64,000 nt of DNA from an uncultured Ruminococcus sp. (GCA_910585865.1 CAJUGO010000011.1:1-64000), one strand, 5' to 3'. Shown: positions 43,691 through 51,540, numbered from the stretch's first letter. A program made the numbers and translations. Notes: generated from the letters alone by a model not told the origin.

Positions 43691-44424
43691 TTTAAATCCT
43701 CCGTAATCTTGTTGTAGGCTGTAGTAACAGCGCTGATGTCCATATTACAGCCCAGAGAGTAAACATTAACATTTGTTAAAATATTATCAATAAGTCTGAG
43801 GGTCTTTGCAGTTTTTTCTTTATCGCTGCTTTTATAGGCATATTTTAAAAGCAGGGGCAAAGCCTGCTTTCTGCTTATGGATTCAATATGGTTTTCACTG
43901 CTCCTGTGAAGAAAACATATTGATTTTAATGGAAGAATTATATTATTCCCAAGGTTATGTTTTCCGTTCCAGGGAGTTCCGCAGGCAAAAACTTTGTTTT
44001 GAGATATTTTTAACAGAGGCTTGTCATCATTGACCATTAAAGCCCTGCTGCCGAAATGCTTTCTCCACAGTGCGGTATGTGTTGATTTTCCTGTTCCGCT
44101 GTTGGCTGCAAACAAGTATGAATTTCCGTCAACAGCTATGACAGATCCGTGAAATAATAAGGTGTCCCAATTAATCATATATTCAGCGATTTTTCTATAT
44201 ACAGCCAGTGTTTCAAGATATGAATCCGAAAAATATTTTGAATTTGTTTCGGATTTCGTACTGTCAGATTTTTGTCGTTCAAGATTTATATCATTATAAT
44301 CAACTGTGACAAACAAATCAGGAGTACCGTCAAAAAGATATTCTCTGCATAAGATATGAACCTGATTGAAACAGGAAGAGATTCTTATGTTTTTATTTGC
44401 AATTCTGTATGTATTGGTAATCAT
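43687..44424 (-). CDS. HPrK-like kinase of the peptide-modification type
   Basis: 245 aa. The P-loop at 107-115 is ANSGTGKST, followed by LMVNDDKPLLK, the strand that carries catalytic Asp residues in HPr kinase. FACGTPWNGKHNLG is the region found in lasso-peptide kinases and coenzyme-PQQ-associated HPrK homologues. It lacks the N-terminal domain of true HprK and is in no sugar-transport context, so a peptide or small-molecule kinase is more likely. It is the first gene of the four-gene overlapping unit (kinase, PqqD, peptidase, nucleotidyltransferase). Confidence 0.8.
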   Translation of the reverse strand: MITNTYRIANKNIRISSCFNQVHILCREYLFDGTPDLFVTVDYNDINLERQKSDSTKSETNSKYFSDSYLETLAVYRKIAEYMINWDTLLFHGSVIAVDGNSYLFAANSGTGKSTHTALWRKHFGSRALMVNDDKPLLKISQNKVFACGTPWNGKHNLGNNIILPLKSICFLHRSSENHIESISRKQALPLLLKYAYKSSDKEKTAKTLRLIDNILTNVNVYSLGCNMDISAVTTAYNKITEDLK

Positions 44425-44640
44425 AAAGTTTCACCTGATGCAATAACACGGGTATTTGTTTTTGCGGCTGTTATTGTATGATTTTTTATTGATTTTACAG
44501 ACGTAAGTTGTCTTATATCTTCTCATATCACCACATTAGAAGATTCTATAAAGTTGGGTACAATTTGCACCGTTAATCTGCAACAATAATATAGATTTTT
44601 GCTTGTTGGGAATAACCCAAACCCTTTATCAAACTTAAAT

Positions 44641-45189
44641 TTATGCAAGAATACTCTTTTCACAAAATAACTTTATTTCATCAACTCTACTTGTGACATC
44701 CTCTTTAGATTCAACAGAACATAATCCAAGACTGCCACATGATTTTATTTCAAGATGTCCGTAGAAATGTTCTATGCTGCCAATTATTCTATGACATTCT
44801 GGTATATTAGGGCCTGTCCTTAATGCAATTACATAACCGCACTTTCCTTGCGGTATAGTTGCGTGAGGCTCATGAGTATTACACCAAGGAGTGCACCTGT
44901 CAATAAAGACTTTGAATTGCCCCGGAATATCAGCCCAATACGACGGTGAAACAGATACAATTCTGTCAGCCCATACATATTGTTCAATTAGTTTCTTTGT
45001 ATCATCATTTTGAAAACACTCTGCCGTTGTATGACACTGCCTGCAGCCTTTACAGAATTTTATATCGAAATCATCAATGCATACGCACCTTACATTATTA
45101 TTTATTTTAGTATATGTGCTTACAAGGTTTACTATTTCAGCAGTAGCGCCGTTCTTAACCGGACTACAATTTACAATCAATATATTCAT
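44641..45189 (-). CDS. Flavodoxin-fold iron-sulfur flavoprotein / FMN reductase
   Basis: 182 aa. The FMN phosphate loop NCSPVKNGATAEIV is at the N terminus. CKGCRQCHTTAEC is a compact cysteine set as in iron-sulfur flavoproteins of anaerobes. SPSYWADIPGQFKVFIDRCT is the conserved flavin-site stretch. It probably moves electrons from ferredoxin or NAD(P)H to a small acceptor. It lies between the HPrK-like operon and the tail-motif proteins, about 215 bases from the first and 130 from the second, so membership in that system is uncertain. Confidence 0.8.
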   Translation of the reverse strand: MNILIVNCSPVKNGATAEIVNLVSTYTKINNNVRCVCIDDFDIKFCKGCRQCHTTAECFQNDDTKKLIEQYVWADRIVSVSPSYWADIPGQFKVFIDRCTPWCNTHEPHATIPQGKCGYVIALRTGPNIPECHRIIGSIEHFYGHLEIKSCGSLGLCSVESKEDVTSRVDEIKLFCEKSILA

Positions 45190-45320
45190 AGCCGCCTCCG
45201 CAAATCCCGGTTGCTAATGTCTGTATAATTAAAATTATATCACTCAAGCATACCGTTTATTATTTTTCAATACCACAAAACCAAATACGATTTTTTATAA
45301 TTCCGTCTGTTGAACCGGTT

Positions 45321-45776
45321 TTAATTTGCAGGAACAAACGGAAGATCAACTTTATCATCATTTTTTGAAACATGTGATGACGAAGCAGAAGACGGACTGT
45401 TGTTTGTTATGTTACCTGAAGTATTGTTTGTATTGGAATTTGATGATGACTGACTGTTGGGGCTTCCATTGCTGTAATTATTGTTATCGGATTTGTTGAC
45501 AAAAGAGTTATTATCAGAATTTACATCAGGATGGGTAATAATATCCAGGTCTCCTTCATTGGACTCAACATCCCATGTATCAGAAACGGGATTCTTTGTA
45601 TGTTCGTCACCGGCAGATGTTGTTTCCTCAATAGATGATGCTTCTGTTTTTCCTGAAACAGATGTGCCTATACTGCCGTCGTTTTTAGAAAATATTCCGC
45701 AAATCAGGACAGTTGCGATAATAAACGCTGTGATTATAATAACAGCAGATGATATGTAAATGATTTTTTTCTTCAT
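45321..45776 (-). CDS. Membrane-anchored Ser/Asn-rich protein with C-terminal DLPFVPA motif
   Basis: 151 aa from ATG 45776, with GGAGA 7 bases upstream; an in-frame TTG at 45788 contains that site. One N-terminal membrane helix (YISSAVIIITAFIIATVLIC) is followed by a low-complexity extracellular region rich in Ser, Asn, Thr and Asp, with no folded domain. The last residues are DDKVDLPFVPAN. The same ending occurs in the dockerin protein 15 bases upstream and in the 38-residue peptide. It may be a stalk displaying the motif at the surface. Confidence 0.65.
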   Translation of the reverse strand: MKKKIIYISSAVIIITAFIIATVLICGIFSKNDGSIGTSVSGKTEASSIEETTSAGDEHTKNPVSDTWDVESNEGDLDIITHPDVNSDNNSFVNKSDNNNYSNGSPNSQSSSNSNTNNTSGNITNNSPSSASSSHVSKNDDKVDLPFVPAN

Positions 45777-45791
45777 ATATTTCTCCAATAC

Positions 45792-46148
45792 TTACTGTGC
45801 CGGTATAAATGGAAGATCTACAATATCAGGATCTCTTGTCGGTTGCGTCGGAATTGTCGGCATATCCGACAATCCCACGATAGCGCGCATTATTGCAGTA
45901 ACATCAGAAATTGTTATTCTGCCGTCGCCGTCCATGTCTGCCAGTGCATTCTGATGATCATTAAGAACTTCAAGGTCAACCAAAGATTTTTGTATATATG
46001 TTGCATCTTTAATATCAAGTTTTCCGTCTGAATTAACATCTCCCATAACAGTGCTGCTGTAGGCAGATGCACTGATTAATGAAAAACACATGGTTACGGA
46101 TACGATTAATACGGCAGCAAAAGCAATTAGTGTTTTAATTTTTTTCAC
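45792..46148 (-). CDS. Small secreted dockerin protein with C-terminal DLPFIPA motif
   Basis: 118 aa from GTG 46148 (AAAGG upstream). A signal peptide (LIAFAAVLIVSVTMCFSL, cleavage after SASA) is followed by a type I dockerin with two calcium loops: GDVNSDGKLDIKDATYIQKS and ADMDGDGRITISDVTAIMRA. A short Pro/Thr linker then ends in DPDIVDLPFIPAQ. Dockerins attach proteins to cohesins of cellulosome- or amylosome-like complexes. This one carries no catalytic module, so the motif-bearing tail itself may be the cargo. Confidence 0.85.
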   Translation of the reverse strand: MKKIKTLIAFAAVLIVSVTMCFSLISASAYSSTVMGDVNSDGKLDIKDATYIQKSLVDLEVLNDHQNALADMDGDGRITISDVTAIMRAIVGLSDMPTIPTQPTRDPDIVDLPFIPAQ

Positions 46149-46264
46149 GTTAAGAACCTTTCCTTTCTGTTTTTAAATATAATTACATTATTTTTCGGTT
46201 AAATACCATTGCCTTTTATAATATAAAAAAAGGCATGGTTGAGGCATAATATGTATTTAAATAT

Positions 46265-46293
46265 ATTTTATCATTTTATTGTGCAAATAGCAA
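46265..46293 (-). promoter_or_regulatory. Candidate promoter of the dockerin/tail-motif genes
   Basis: On the minus strand TTGCTA, 17 bases, TAAAAT, about 115 bases before the GTG start. Confidence 0.5.
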
Positions 46294-46487
46294 TCGGTAA
46301 AAGCCATGAATATAACAGAACGCTTAAGTGCATTATTTATAAACAATAATGCTTAAAAGGGTTCGGGCTTTTATACACTGCGGTAAAAAGCAGACCGCAG
46401 TGAAAGATTAATATAATGATATATTAGGGACAAGCCGAGAACTTGACATTATTTTAGCTCAATTTCCAAATTGTTTTCCTGTAAAGT

Positions 46488-46534
46488 AAAAAAAAGCAGG
46501 TCGGCACAAAATTTATTATGCCGCCTGCTTTTTG
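46488..46534 (-). terminator. Terminator of the rubrerythrin gene
   Basis: Stem AAAAAGCAGG-CGGCA with TGCCG-CCTGCTTTTT (one bulged base), with a long T-run on the minus strand. Confidence 0.85.
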
Positions 46535-46604
46535 ACCTATATAGTTATACTTCTGCAATGTTTGCAGATATATATATTTAAAATATTGTTTTTAATTTGT
46601 TTCC

Positions 46605-47147
46605 TTAATAGTTTTCATTGTTAATTTCAAAATAACTTTGAGGATGAGCACATACGGGACAAACCTCCGGTGCTCCGGTGCCAACTACGATATGACCGCA
46701 GTTTCTGCACTCCCATACCTTAACCTCACTCTTTTTAAATACAGCTGAAGTCTCAACATTTTTAAGCAGCGCACGGTAACGTTCCTCATGATGTTTTTCA
46801 ATTGCTGCTACCATACGGAACTTTTCTGCCAGTTCTGCAAAACCCTCTTCTTCAGCTGTCTTTGCAAAGCCGTCATACATATCAGTCCATTCATAATTTT
46901 CGCCCTCTGCTGCAGCAGTAAGATTGGCAGCGGTATTTCCAATGCCTTTCAATTCTTTAAACCACATTTTAGCGTGCTCTTTTTCATTATCAGCTGTTTT
47001 TAAAAATAATGCGGCAATCTGTTCGTAACCTTCTTTTTTTGCCACTGATGCAAAATACGTATATTTGTTTCTTGCCTGGGATTCACCGGCAAATGCGGCT
47101 TCCAAATTTTTTTCTGTTTTTGTTCCGGCATAAGGGTTTTTGTTCAT
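46605..47147 (-). CDS. Rubrerythrin
   Basis: 180 aa. The ferritin-like domain holds the di-iron ligands ([43 protein letters not shown]). The C-terminal rubredoxin-like site is [12 protein letters not shown] and [12 protein letters not shown]. It reduces hydrogen peroxide in anaerobes. A palindrome covers its likely promoter, suggesting control by an oxidative-stress regulator. Confidence 0.95.
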   Translation of the reverse strand: MNKNPYAGTKTEKNLEAAFAGESQARNKYTYFASVAKKEGYEQIAALFLKTADNEKEHAKMWFKELKGIGNTAANLTAAAEGENYEWTDMYDGFAKTAEEEGFAELAEKFRMVAAIEKHHEERYRALLKNVETSAVFKKSEVKVWECRNCGHIVVGTGAPEVCPVCAHPQSYFEINNENY

Positions 47148-47434
47148 GATAATATCCTCCGATTCTTTTCTAAATGTTTTCTGTGTATTTAATTAGTCAA
47201 TATTAAACAACGTTCTATATTCTGCTGTTGTTTAATGCTGATTCAAACCTTTTGTCAATTGGGTTTTGTGATTAATTCTAATATAATTCTGTATCGAATT
47301 GATTTTGTAATATATCCGATATTATTTAAAGTATATATTGATTTTATTATATATTAAAAATTTAAAATATTCAAGATACTTTAGATTTTATCAGTACATA
47401 TTTATTTGCCTGAATACAGCTCAAAACAAAGAGA
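47148..47434. other. Divergent regulatory region of rubrerythrin and the ferredoxin operon
   Basis: A+T-rich DNA without a gene. The rubrerythrin operator lies at its left, and the Crp/Fnr-type site of the ferredoxin operon begins at 47435. Confidence 0.5.
47202..47258 (-). promoter_or_regulatory. Rubrerythrin promoter with palindromic operator
   Basis: On the minus strand TTGACA (47258-47253), 17 bases, TTAAAC. A perfect 10-bp inverted repeat, ATTAAACAAC (47202) and GTTGTTTAAT (47227), 15 bases apart, overlaps the -10 and start site. Confidence 0.5.
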
Positions 47435-47476
47435 TGTGACCTTGTCACTGAATAAATAAATTTCTTTTTGTATAAT
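47435..47476 (+). promoter_or_regulatory. Crp/Fnr-type activator site and promoter of the ferredoxin operon
   Basis: The palindrome GTGAC-CTT-GTCAC (47436-47448) is centred 29 bases before TATAAT (47471-47476), that is about 41.5 bases before the expected start. There is no good -35, as expected of an activator-dependent promoter. Confidence 0.72.
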
Positions 47477-47500
47477 ATGTACAACAGGAGGAGATTTATT

Positions 47501-47707
47501 ATGCCAAAAAGAAAAGCAAAAGTCAGCATCAGAGAATGTGTAGCATGCGGATGCTGTATCAAGGTTTGTCCCAAAAACGCAATTACTGTTCCGCATGGAA
47601 TATATGCAAAAGTCAACCATGAATTGTGTGTCGGGTGCGGAAAATGTGCAAAGGAATGTCCGGCAAGTGTTATTACATTGGAGGTGCACAACAGTGAAGA
47701 AAAATAA
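47501..47707 (+). CDS. 2[4Fe-4S] ferredoxin
   Basis: 68 aa from ATG 47501, with GGAGGAG upstream. Two CxxCxxCxxxCP sets: CVACGCCIKVCP and CVGCGKCAKECP. It is a small soluble electron carrier with a basic N terminus. Overlap of 14 bases with the next gene implies that the two proteins work together, probably as an electron-transfer pair to or from the membrane. Confidence 0.9.
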   Translation: MPKRKAKVSIRECVACGCCIKVCPKNAITVPHGIYAKVNHELCVGCGKCAKECPASVITLEVHNSEEK

Positions 47708-48290
47708 AAAGTGGTATGATTATCTTTGGATATTTTCGCTTACATATCTGATTTTAGGATTTTTTAATATTTTGTTTGCGTGGCTGGGACTGCTTTGTTT
47801 CTTTATACCGATAATAATATCGGTAGTAAAGGGCAACAAGGCATATTGCAACAAATATTGCGGCAGAGGACAGCTTTTTTCACTTGTAGGCGGTAAATTT
47901 GGTCTTTCAAGAAAAAAAGATATTCCCAAGTGGATGAGGTCAAAATATTTCAGATACGGATTTTTAATATTCTTTTTTGCAATGTTTTTTATAATGCTGT
48001 GGAACACTTATTTAGTATTTGCAGGAACAAAAGATTTGAGTCAAACGGTAACGCTGCTCTGGACCTTTAAGCTTCCGTGGCACTGGGCATATCACGGAAC
48101 ATTTTTTTCATACGGAACAGCACAGTTTGCTTTTGGTTTTTACAGTGTTATGCTTACGTCAACTGTTCTGGGTTTTATTACCATGATATTTTTTAAACCA
48201 CGCTCTTGGTGTGTTTACTGTCCTATGGGAACAATGACACAGCTTATATGCAAGGCCAAAAATGTGACATTGTCACAGAAACAAAAATAA
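47694..48290 (+). CDS. NapH/MauN-like 4Fe-4S membrane protein
   Basis: 198 aa from GTG 47694 (GGAGG 9 bases upstream). Four hydrophobic segments (LWIFSLTYLILGFFNILFAW, LGLLCFFIPIIISVV, YGFLIFFFAMFFIMLW, FGFYSVMLTSTVLGFITMIF). Cytoplasmic cysteine motifs are CNKYCGRGQLF and WCVYCPMGTMTQLIC. Proteins of this shape pass electrons between membrane and soluble ferredoxin partners. The electron acceptor here is unknown; the thioredoxin and the CoA-disulfide reductase nearby are candidates. Confidence 0.8.
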   Translation: MKKNKKWYDYLWIFSLTYLILGFFNILFAWLGLLCFFIPIIISVVKGNKAYCNKYCGRGQLFSLVGGKFGLSRKKDIPKWMRSKYFRYGFLIFFFAMFFIMLWNTYLVFAGTKDLSQTVTLLWTFKLPWHWAYHGTFFSYGTAQFAFGFYSVMLTSTVLGFITMIFFKPRSWCVYCPMGTMTQLICKAKNVTLSQKQK

Positions 48291-48304
48291 AAACGGAGTA
48301 TAAT
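48263..48304 (+). promoter_or_regulatory. Crp/Fnr-type activator site and promoter of trxA
   Basis: A perfect palindrome TGTGAC-ATT-GTCACA (48263-48277) centred 29 bases before TATAAT (48299-48304), the same geometry as the site at 47436. It lies at the end of the membrane-protein gene. Confidence 0.75.
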
Positions 48305-48334
48305 GAGAGAAACAAATGAAAGGAAGTAATAAAT

Positions 48335-48643
48335 ATGTCAGTTTTAAATGTAAATAAAAATAACTACTATTCCGTGAAAAACAGCAATAGAACGGTTCTT
48401 CTTGATTTCTATGCCGACTGGTGCGGTCCGTGCCGTATGGTATCCCCTTTGGTTGATGAAATTGCAGAGGAAAATCCCGAGTATCTTGTAGGTAAAATTA
48501 ATGTTGACAGCGAAGCGGAGCTGGCACAGGCTTTTGGCATAGCGAGTATTCCGACTCTGGTTGCTATGAAGAACGGCAGGGTTGTCAGCCGCACAACAGG
48601 TGCTGTACCAAAGCCGCAAATTCTTGCTATGTTAGAGGGTTGA
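48335..48643 (+). CDS. trxA: Thioredoxin
   Basis: 102 aa. The active site WCGPC has Cys30 and Cys33, the cis-Pro is in SIPTLVAM, and the core is LLDFYADWCGPC. It reduces disulfides and persulfides. Its own promoter carries the Crp/Fnr palindrome. The 3' end overlaps the convergent regulator gene by 12 bases. Confidence 0.95.
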   Translation: MSVLNVNKNNYYSVKNSNRTVLLDFYADWCGPCRMVSPLVDEIAEENPEYLVGKINVDSEAELAQAFGIASIPTLVAMKNGRVVSRTTGAVPKPQILAMLEG

Positions 48644-49306
48644 TTTTCGCAGACGATTCTTATCAAGAATTTTTATTCCTTTGCGTGAAACCTCAACGAT
48701 ACCCTCGTTTGCAAAATATTTCAGCATTCTTGATACAACCTCACGGGCTGAGCCGATATAACGGGCAATTTGCCCGTGAGTCATCATTACCGTATCAGAA
48801 TTTGTTCTTGCAGCTTCATCGCAGAGGAATATGGCAAGACGTTTATCCATGCTCATAAATAGTATTTGCTGCATAACCCACATAACATCAGAAAAACGGC
48901 TGACGGCAGTTTCCAACGCAAAGATTTTAATTTTGGGGTTCCGCTCGGAAATTTCTGCGAAAGCCGATCCGCTGATTATATAACATTCACTGTCATCTTC
49001 TGCATCTACAAACACGTCAAAAGTTATTGTCTGTAAAACGCAGGAGGCTGACAGCATACAGATGTCCCCTTTATGCAGTCTGTATAAAGTGATGTCTTTT
49101 CCTTCTTCTGACATCATGTAAAGGCGCAGACTGCCTGAACGAACCAATATTACACCGGAGCATTCGTTTCCGTTGTGAATATTTGTTCCTTTGGGGTAGG
49201 TTAAAGCAAAAGAGTTTTGACAAATGAACTCCCTGTCAGTTTCTGAGATTTCATCCCAAAACGGGAATATTTCCTTGTATTGGGGTTCAAACAATTCTTG
49301 TTCCAT
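48632..49306 (-). CDS. Crp/Fnr-family regulator with a Cys-x5-Cys sensor candidate
   Basis: 224 aa. The cyclic-nucleotide-binding-like barrel spans about 20-130 and the C-terminal winged HTH about 150-220. The recognition helix GSAREVVSRMLKYF has Arg188, Glu189 and Arg193, the CRP-like set expected to read GTGA/TCAC, which agrees with the GTGAC-N3-GTCAC sites nearby. Cys83 and Cys89 (DICMLSASCVL) lie where a ligand would sit, and no 4Fe-4S cysteine set of Fnr type is visible. Thiol-based sensing is inferred. It is divergent from the CoA-disulfide-reductase gene with only 35 bases between. Confidence 0.85.
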   Translation of the reverse strand: MEQELFEPQYKEIFPFWDEISETDREFICQNSFALTYPKGTNIHNGNECSGVILVRSGSLRLYMMSEEGKDITLYRLHKGDICMLSASCVLQTITFDVFVDAEDDSECYIISGSAFAEISERNPKIKIFALETAVSRFSDVMWVMQQILFMSMDKRLAIFLCDEAARTNSDTVMMTHGQIARYIGSAREVVSRMLKYFANEGIVEVSRKGIKILDKNRLRKSTL

Positions 49307-49341
49307 TATAGAAAGCTCCTTTCAGAAAAGAGGTATAACAT

Positions 49342-51012
49342 ATGAAAACGATTATTATAGGCGGTGTTGCCGGAGGTGCGTCTGCGGCAGCAAGACTTCG
49401 CAGACTCGATGAGTCAGCAGAAATCATAGTTTTAGAACGCGGAGAATATGTTTCTTTTGCTAATTGCGGTCTGCCGTATTATATCGGCGAAGTAATTACG
49501 GACAAAAGGAATCTTACACTGCAAACTCCTGAAAGTTTTAAGGCGAGATTCAATATTGATGTTCGTATAAAAAATGAGGCAATAAAAATCAATAGCGATG
49601 CTAAAACAATTATTATAAAAAATCTTGATAAAAATTCTGTCTATGAAGAAAGCTACGATAATCTTATTCTTTCACCGGGAGCTGAGCCAATCAGACCGAA
49701 TATAGACGGAATAGACGGAAGTAACGTGTTTACGCTCCGTAATATTCCTGATACATTGAATATTAAGGAATATATTGAAAATTCAAATCCGAAATCAGCT
49801 GTTGTAATCGGAGGTGGATATATTGGTGTGGAAATGGCTGAAAATCTGAAAGAAGCCGGACTTAATGTTTCCATTGTTGAGTTAGCGGATCATCTTTTGG
49901 CACCGCTTGATTTTGATATGGCAGCTGATGTACACCGATATGTTAAAGAAAAGGGAATTAAACTATATCTGAATAACGGAGTAAAAGCGGTTGACGGCAA
50001 TACGGTGGTTTTGCAAGACGGTGAAATCAGCGCCGATATGGTTATGCTCTCAGTCGGTGTTCGTCCCGAAACAATGTTAGCACAGGAATGCGGAATTAAA
50101 ACCAATAAAAGGGGAAGTATCATTGTTGACCGGCAGATGAAAACCAGTATTCCAGATATTTACGCTGTGGGCGATGCTGTTGAAGTTGAAGATTTTATTA
50201 CCAAAGCACCTGCATTTATTCCGCTTGCCGGTCCGGCAAATAAACAGGGACGCATTGCTGCTGATAACATTGCAGGTTTTGCTTCCGAATACAGCGGTAC
50301 ACAAGGCACAGCCGTGCTGAAAATATTTGATATGACTGTCGCTGCAACAGGTGTTAATGAGAAAGCTGCAAAGGCAGCTGGAATTAACTATGACAAAACC
50401 TATATTTACTTAGCTTCTCATGCTTCTTATTATCCGGGTGCACACAATATGTCTGTCAAAGCATTATGGGATAAGGATACCTTAAAGATTGTAGGTGTTC
50501 AGATAGTCGGATTTGACGGCGTTGATAAGCGTATGGATGTACTTGCCGCTGCGGTTCGATTCGGGGCAAAGATTACCGACCTGACCGGACTCGAATTATG
50601 TTATGCGCCGCCTTTCGGAAGCGCAAAGGATCCGGTCAATATGCTGGGATTTGTTGCAGAAAATGTTGTTTCCGGAAAAATAAATCAGTTTTTCTGGCAT
50701 GATATAGAGAAACTTCCGTCTGACGGAAGTGTGACTCTGCTTGATGTAAGAACAAAGACTGAGGTGCAGTACGGTAAAATAGAAGGATTTATTAACATCC
50801 CGTTAGATTCTTTAAGAGAGCATATTTCAGAAATTCCCAAGGACAAACCTGTTTATGTACACTGTCACAGCGGACTGCGCAGTTATATTGCTTGCCGTAT
50901 TCTTGCAGGCAGCGGTTATGATTGTTTTAACCTTGCAGGAGGGTGGCGCCTTTATGAGTCAGTTATAAACGAGCGAGCGGTTCCTGAATATAGTTGTACA
51001 AAATGTAAATAA
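49342..51012 (+). CDS. CoA-disulfide reductase / CoA-persulfide reductase with rhodanese domain
   Basis: 556 aa. FAD/NAD domains: IIIGGVAGGASAAARLRRLD at the N terminus, AVVIGGGYIGVEMAENLKEA in the middle, and IYAVGDAVEVEDF. The single active-site Cys42 is in SFANCGLPYYIG. ELCYAPPFGSAKDPVNMLGF is the dimer segment of the family. Residues about 455-545 form a rhodanese domain with catalytic CHSGLRS. This CoADR-RHD fusion reduces CoA persulfides or polysulfides with NAD(P)H in studied relatives. Ribosome-binding site AGAGG. A terminator follows. Confidence 0.92.
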   Translation: MKTIIIGGVAGGASAAARLRRLDESAEIIVLERGEYVSFANCGLPYYIGEVITDKRNLTLQTPESFKARFNIDVRIKNEAIKINSDAKTIIIKNLDKNSVYEESYDNLILSPGAEPIRPNIDGIDGSNVFTLRNIPDTLNIKEYIENSNPKSAVVIGGGYIGVEMAENLKEAGLNVSIVELADHLLAPLDFDMAADVHRYVKEKGIKLYLNNGVKAVDGNTVVLQDGEISADMVMLSVGVRPETMLAQECGIKTNKRGSIIVDRQMKTSIPDIYAVGDAVEVEDFITKAPAFIPLAGPANKQGRIAADNIAGFASEYSGTQGTAVLKIFDMTVAATGVNEKAAKAAGINYDKTYIYLASHASYYPGAHNMSVKALWDKDTLKIVGVQIVGFDGVDKRMDVLAAAVRFGAKITDLTGLELCYAPPFGSAKDPVNMLGFVAENVVSGKINQFFWHDIEKLPSDGSVTLLDVRTKTEVQYGKIEGFINIPLDSLREHISEIPKDKPVYVHCHSGLRSYIACRILAGSGYDCFNLAGGWRLYESVINERAVPEYSCTKCK

Positions 51013-51020
51013 TTTTAATG

Positions 51021-51057
51021 CCGTATTTGAGTTATAACTCAGATACGGTTTGCTTTT
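51021..51057 (+). terminator. Terminator after the CoA-disulfide reductase gene
   Basis: CCGTATTTGAGTT pairs with AACTCAGATACGG (one mismatch), followed by a T-rich stretch. Confidence 0.75.
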
Positions 51058-51153
51058 ATACTGCAACCCCAATTAATTTCAAATGATTTGTGTTGTTTTA
51101 AAAAAGTTACAAATTGTATAAAATGGCTTATTTATGCGATATTTGATAAACAT

Positions 51154-51188
51154 AAAACAAAGGGGAGTAGAATAATCTACCCCCTTTT
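51154..51188 (-). terminator. Terminator of tRNA-Leu
   Basis: On the minus strand GGGGGTAGA and TCTACTCCCC form a stem with one bulge, followed by TTTGTTTT. Confidence 0.7.
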
Positions 51189-51273
51189 TGGTGCGGGTGA
51201 CAGGACTTGAACCTGCACATCGGTTGACACTAGAACCTAAATCTAGCGCGTCTGCCAATTCCGCCACACCCGC
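51189..51273 (-). tRNA. tRNA-Leu (TAG)
   Basis: 85 bases with encoded CCA and the long variable arm of class II tRNAs. The acceptor GCGGGTG pairs with CACCCGC, and the anticodon loop TTTAGGT gives TAG. Confidence 0.95.
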
Positions 51274-51299
51274 AAATATAAAATTTTTACGCAAAGAGA

Positions 51300-51328
51300 A
51301 TTATACACAAAAAATCATAATTTGTCAA
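51300..51328 (-). promoter_or_regulatory. Consensus promoter of tRNA-Leu
   Basis: On the minus strand TTGACA, 17 bases, TATAAT. The start falls about 20 bases before the tRNA. The stretch from here to 51540 holds no convincing gene. Confidence 0.92.
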
Positions 51329-51540
51329 TGATTTTATTTTATAGCTTATCTGAAAAGTGTAAATGAGTTTTAAAAATGAGAGATTTTGAAAAAATAATGC
51401 ATAATAATAAAGAAATACAGTTGTATTCTGAGAAATTATACTCGGTTTTTCAAAAGCAGTTTTTTAGTGGTTGCAGAAGAATCTTTAAATATGCCATAAA
51501 ATAAAAAATTTGGCTTAATAAACATATTAATATATTTTTA

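Larger units (their letters stand above)
46149..46604. other. Intergenic region with promoter, hairpins and terminator
   Basis: It contains the dockerin promoter (46265-46293), two hairpins (TTAAG..GCATTATT with AATAATGC, about 46324-46355, and CACTGCGGT with ACCGCAGTG at 46376-46402) and the rubrerythrin terminator. The hairpins lie upstream of the dockerin promoter. No gene is evident. Confidence 0.5.

Noticed and set aside
38819..46148. Calling the HPrK/PqqD/nucleotidyltransferase group a lasso-peptide cluster
   Set aside because: No asparagine-synthetase-like cyclase and no transglutaminase-like B2 protease are present, and the candidate peptide lacks a typical lasso core.
51376..51504. 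Short frame of about 42 codons after the tRNA-Leu promoter
   Set aside because: No ribosome-binding site, low-complexity A+T-rich composition and no recognisable protein pattern.
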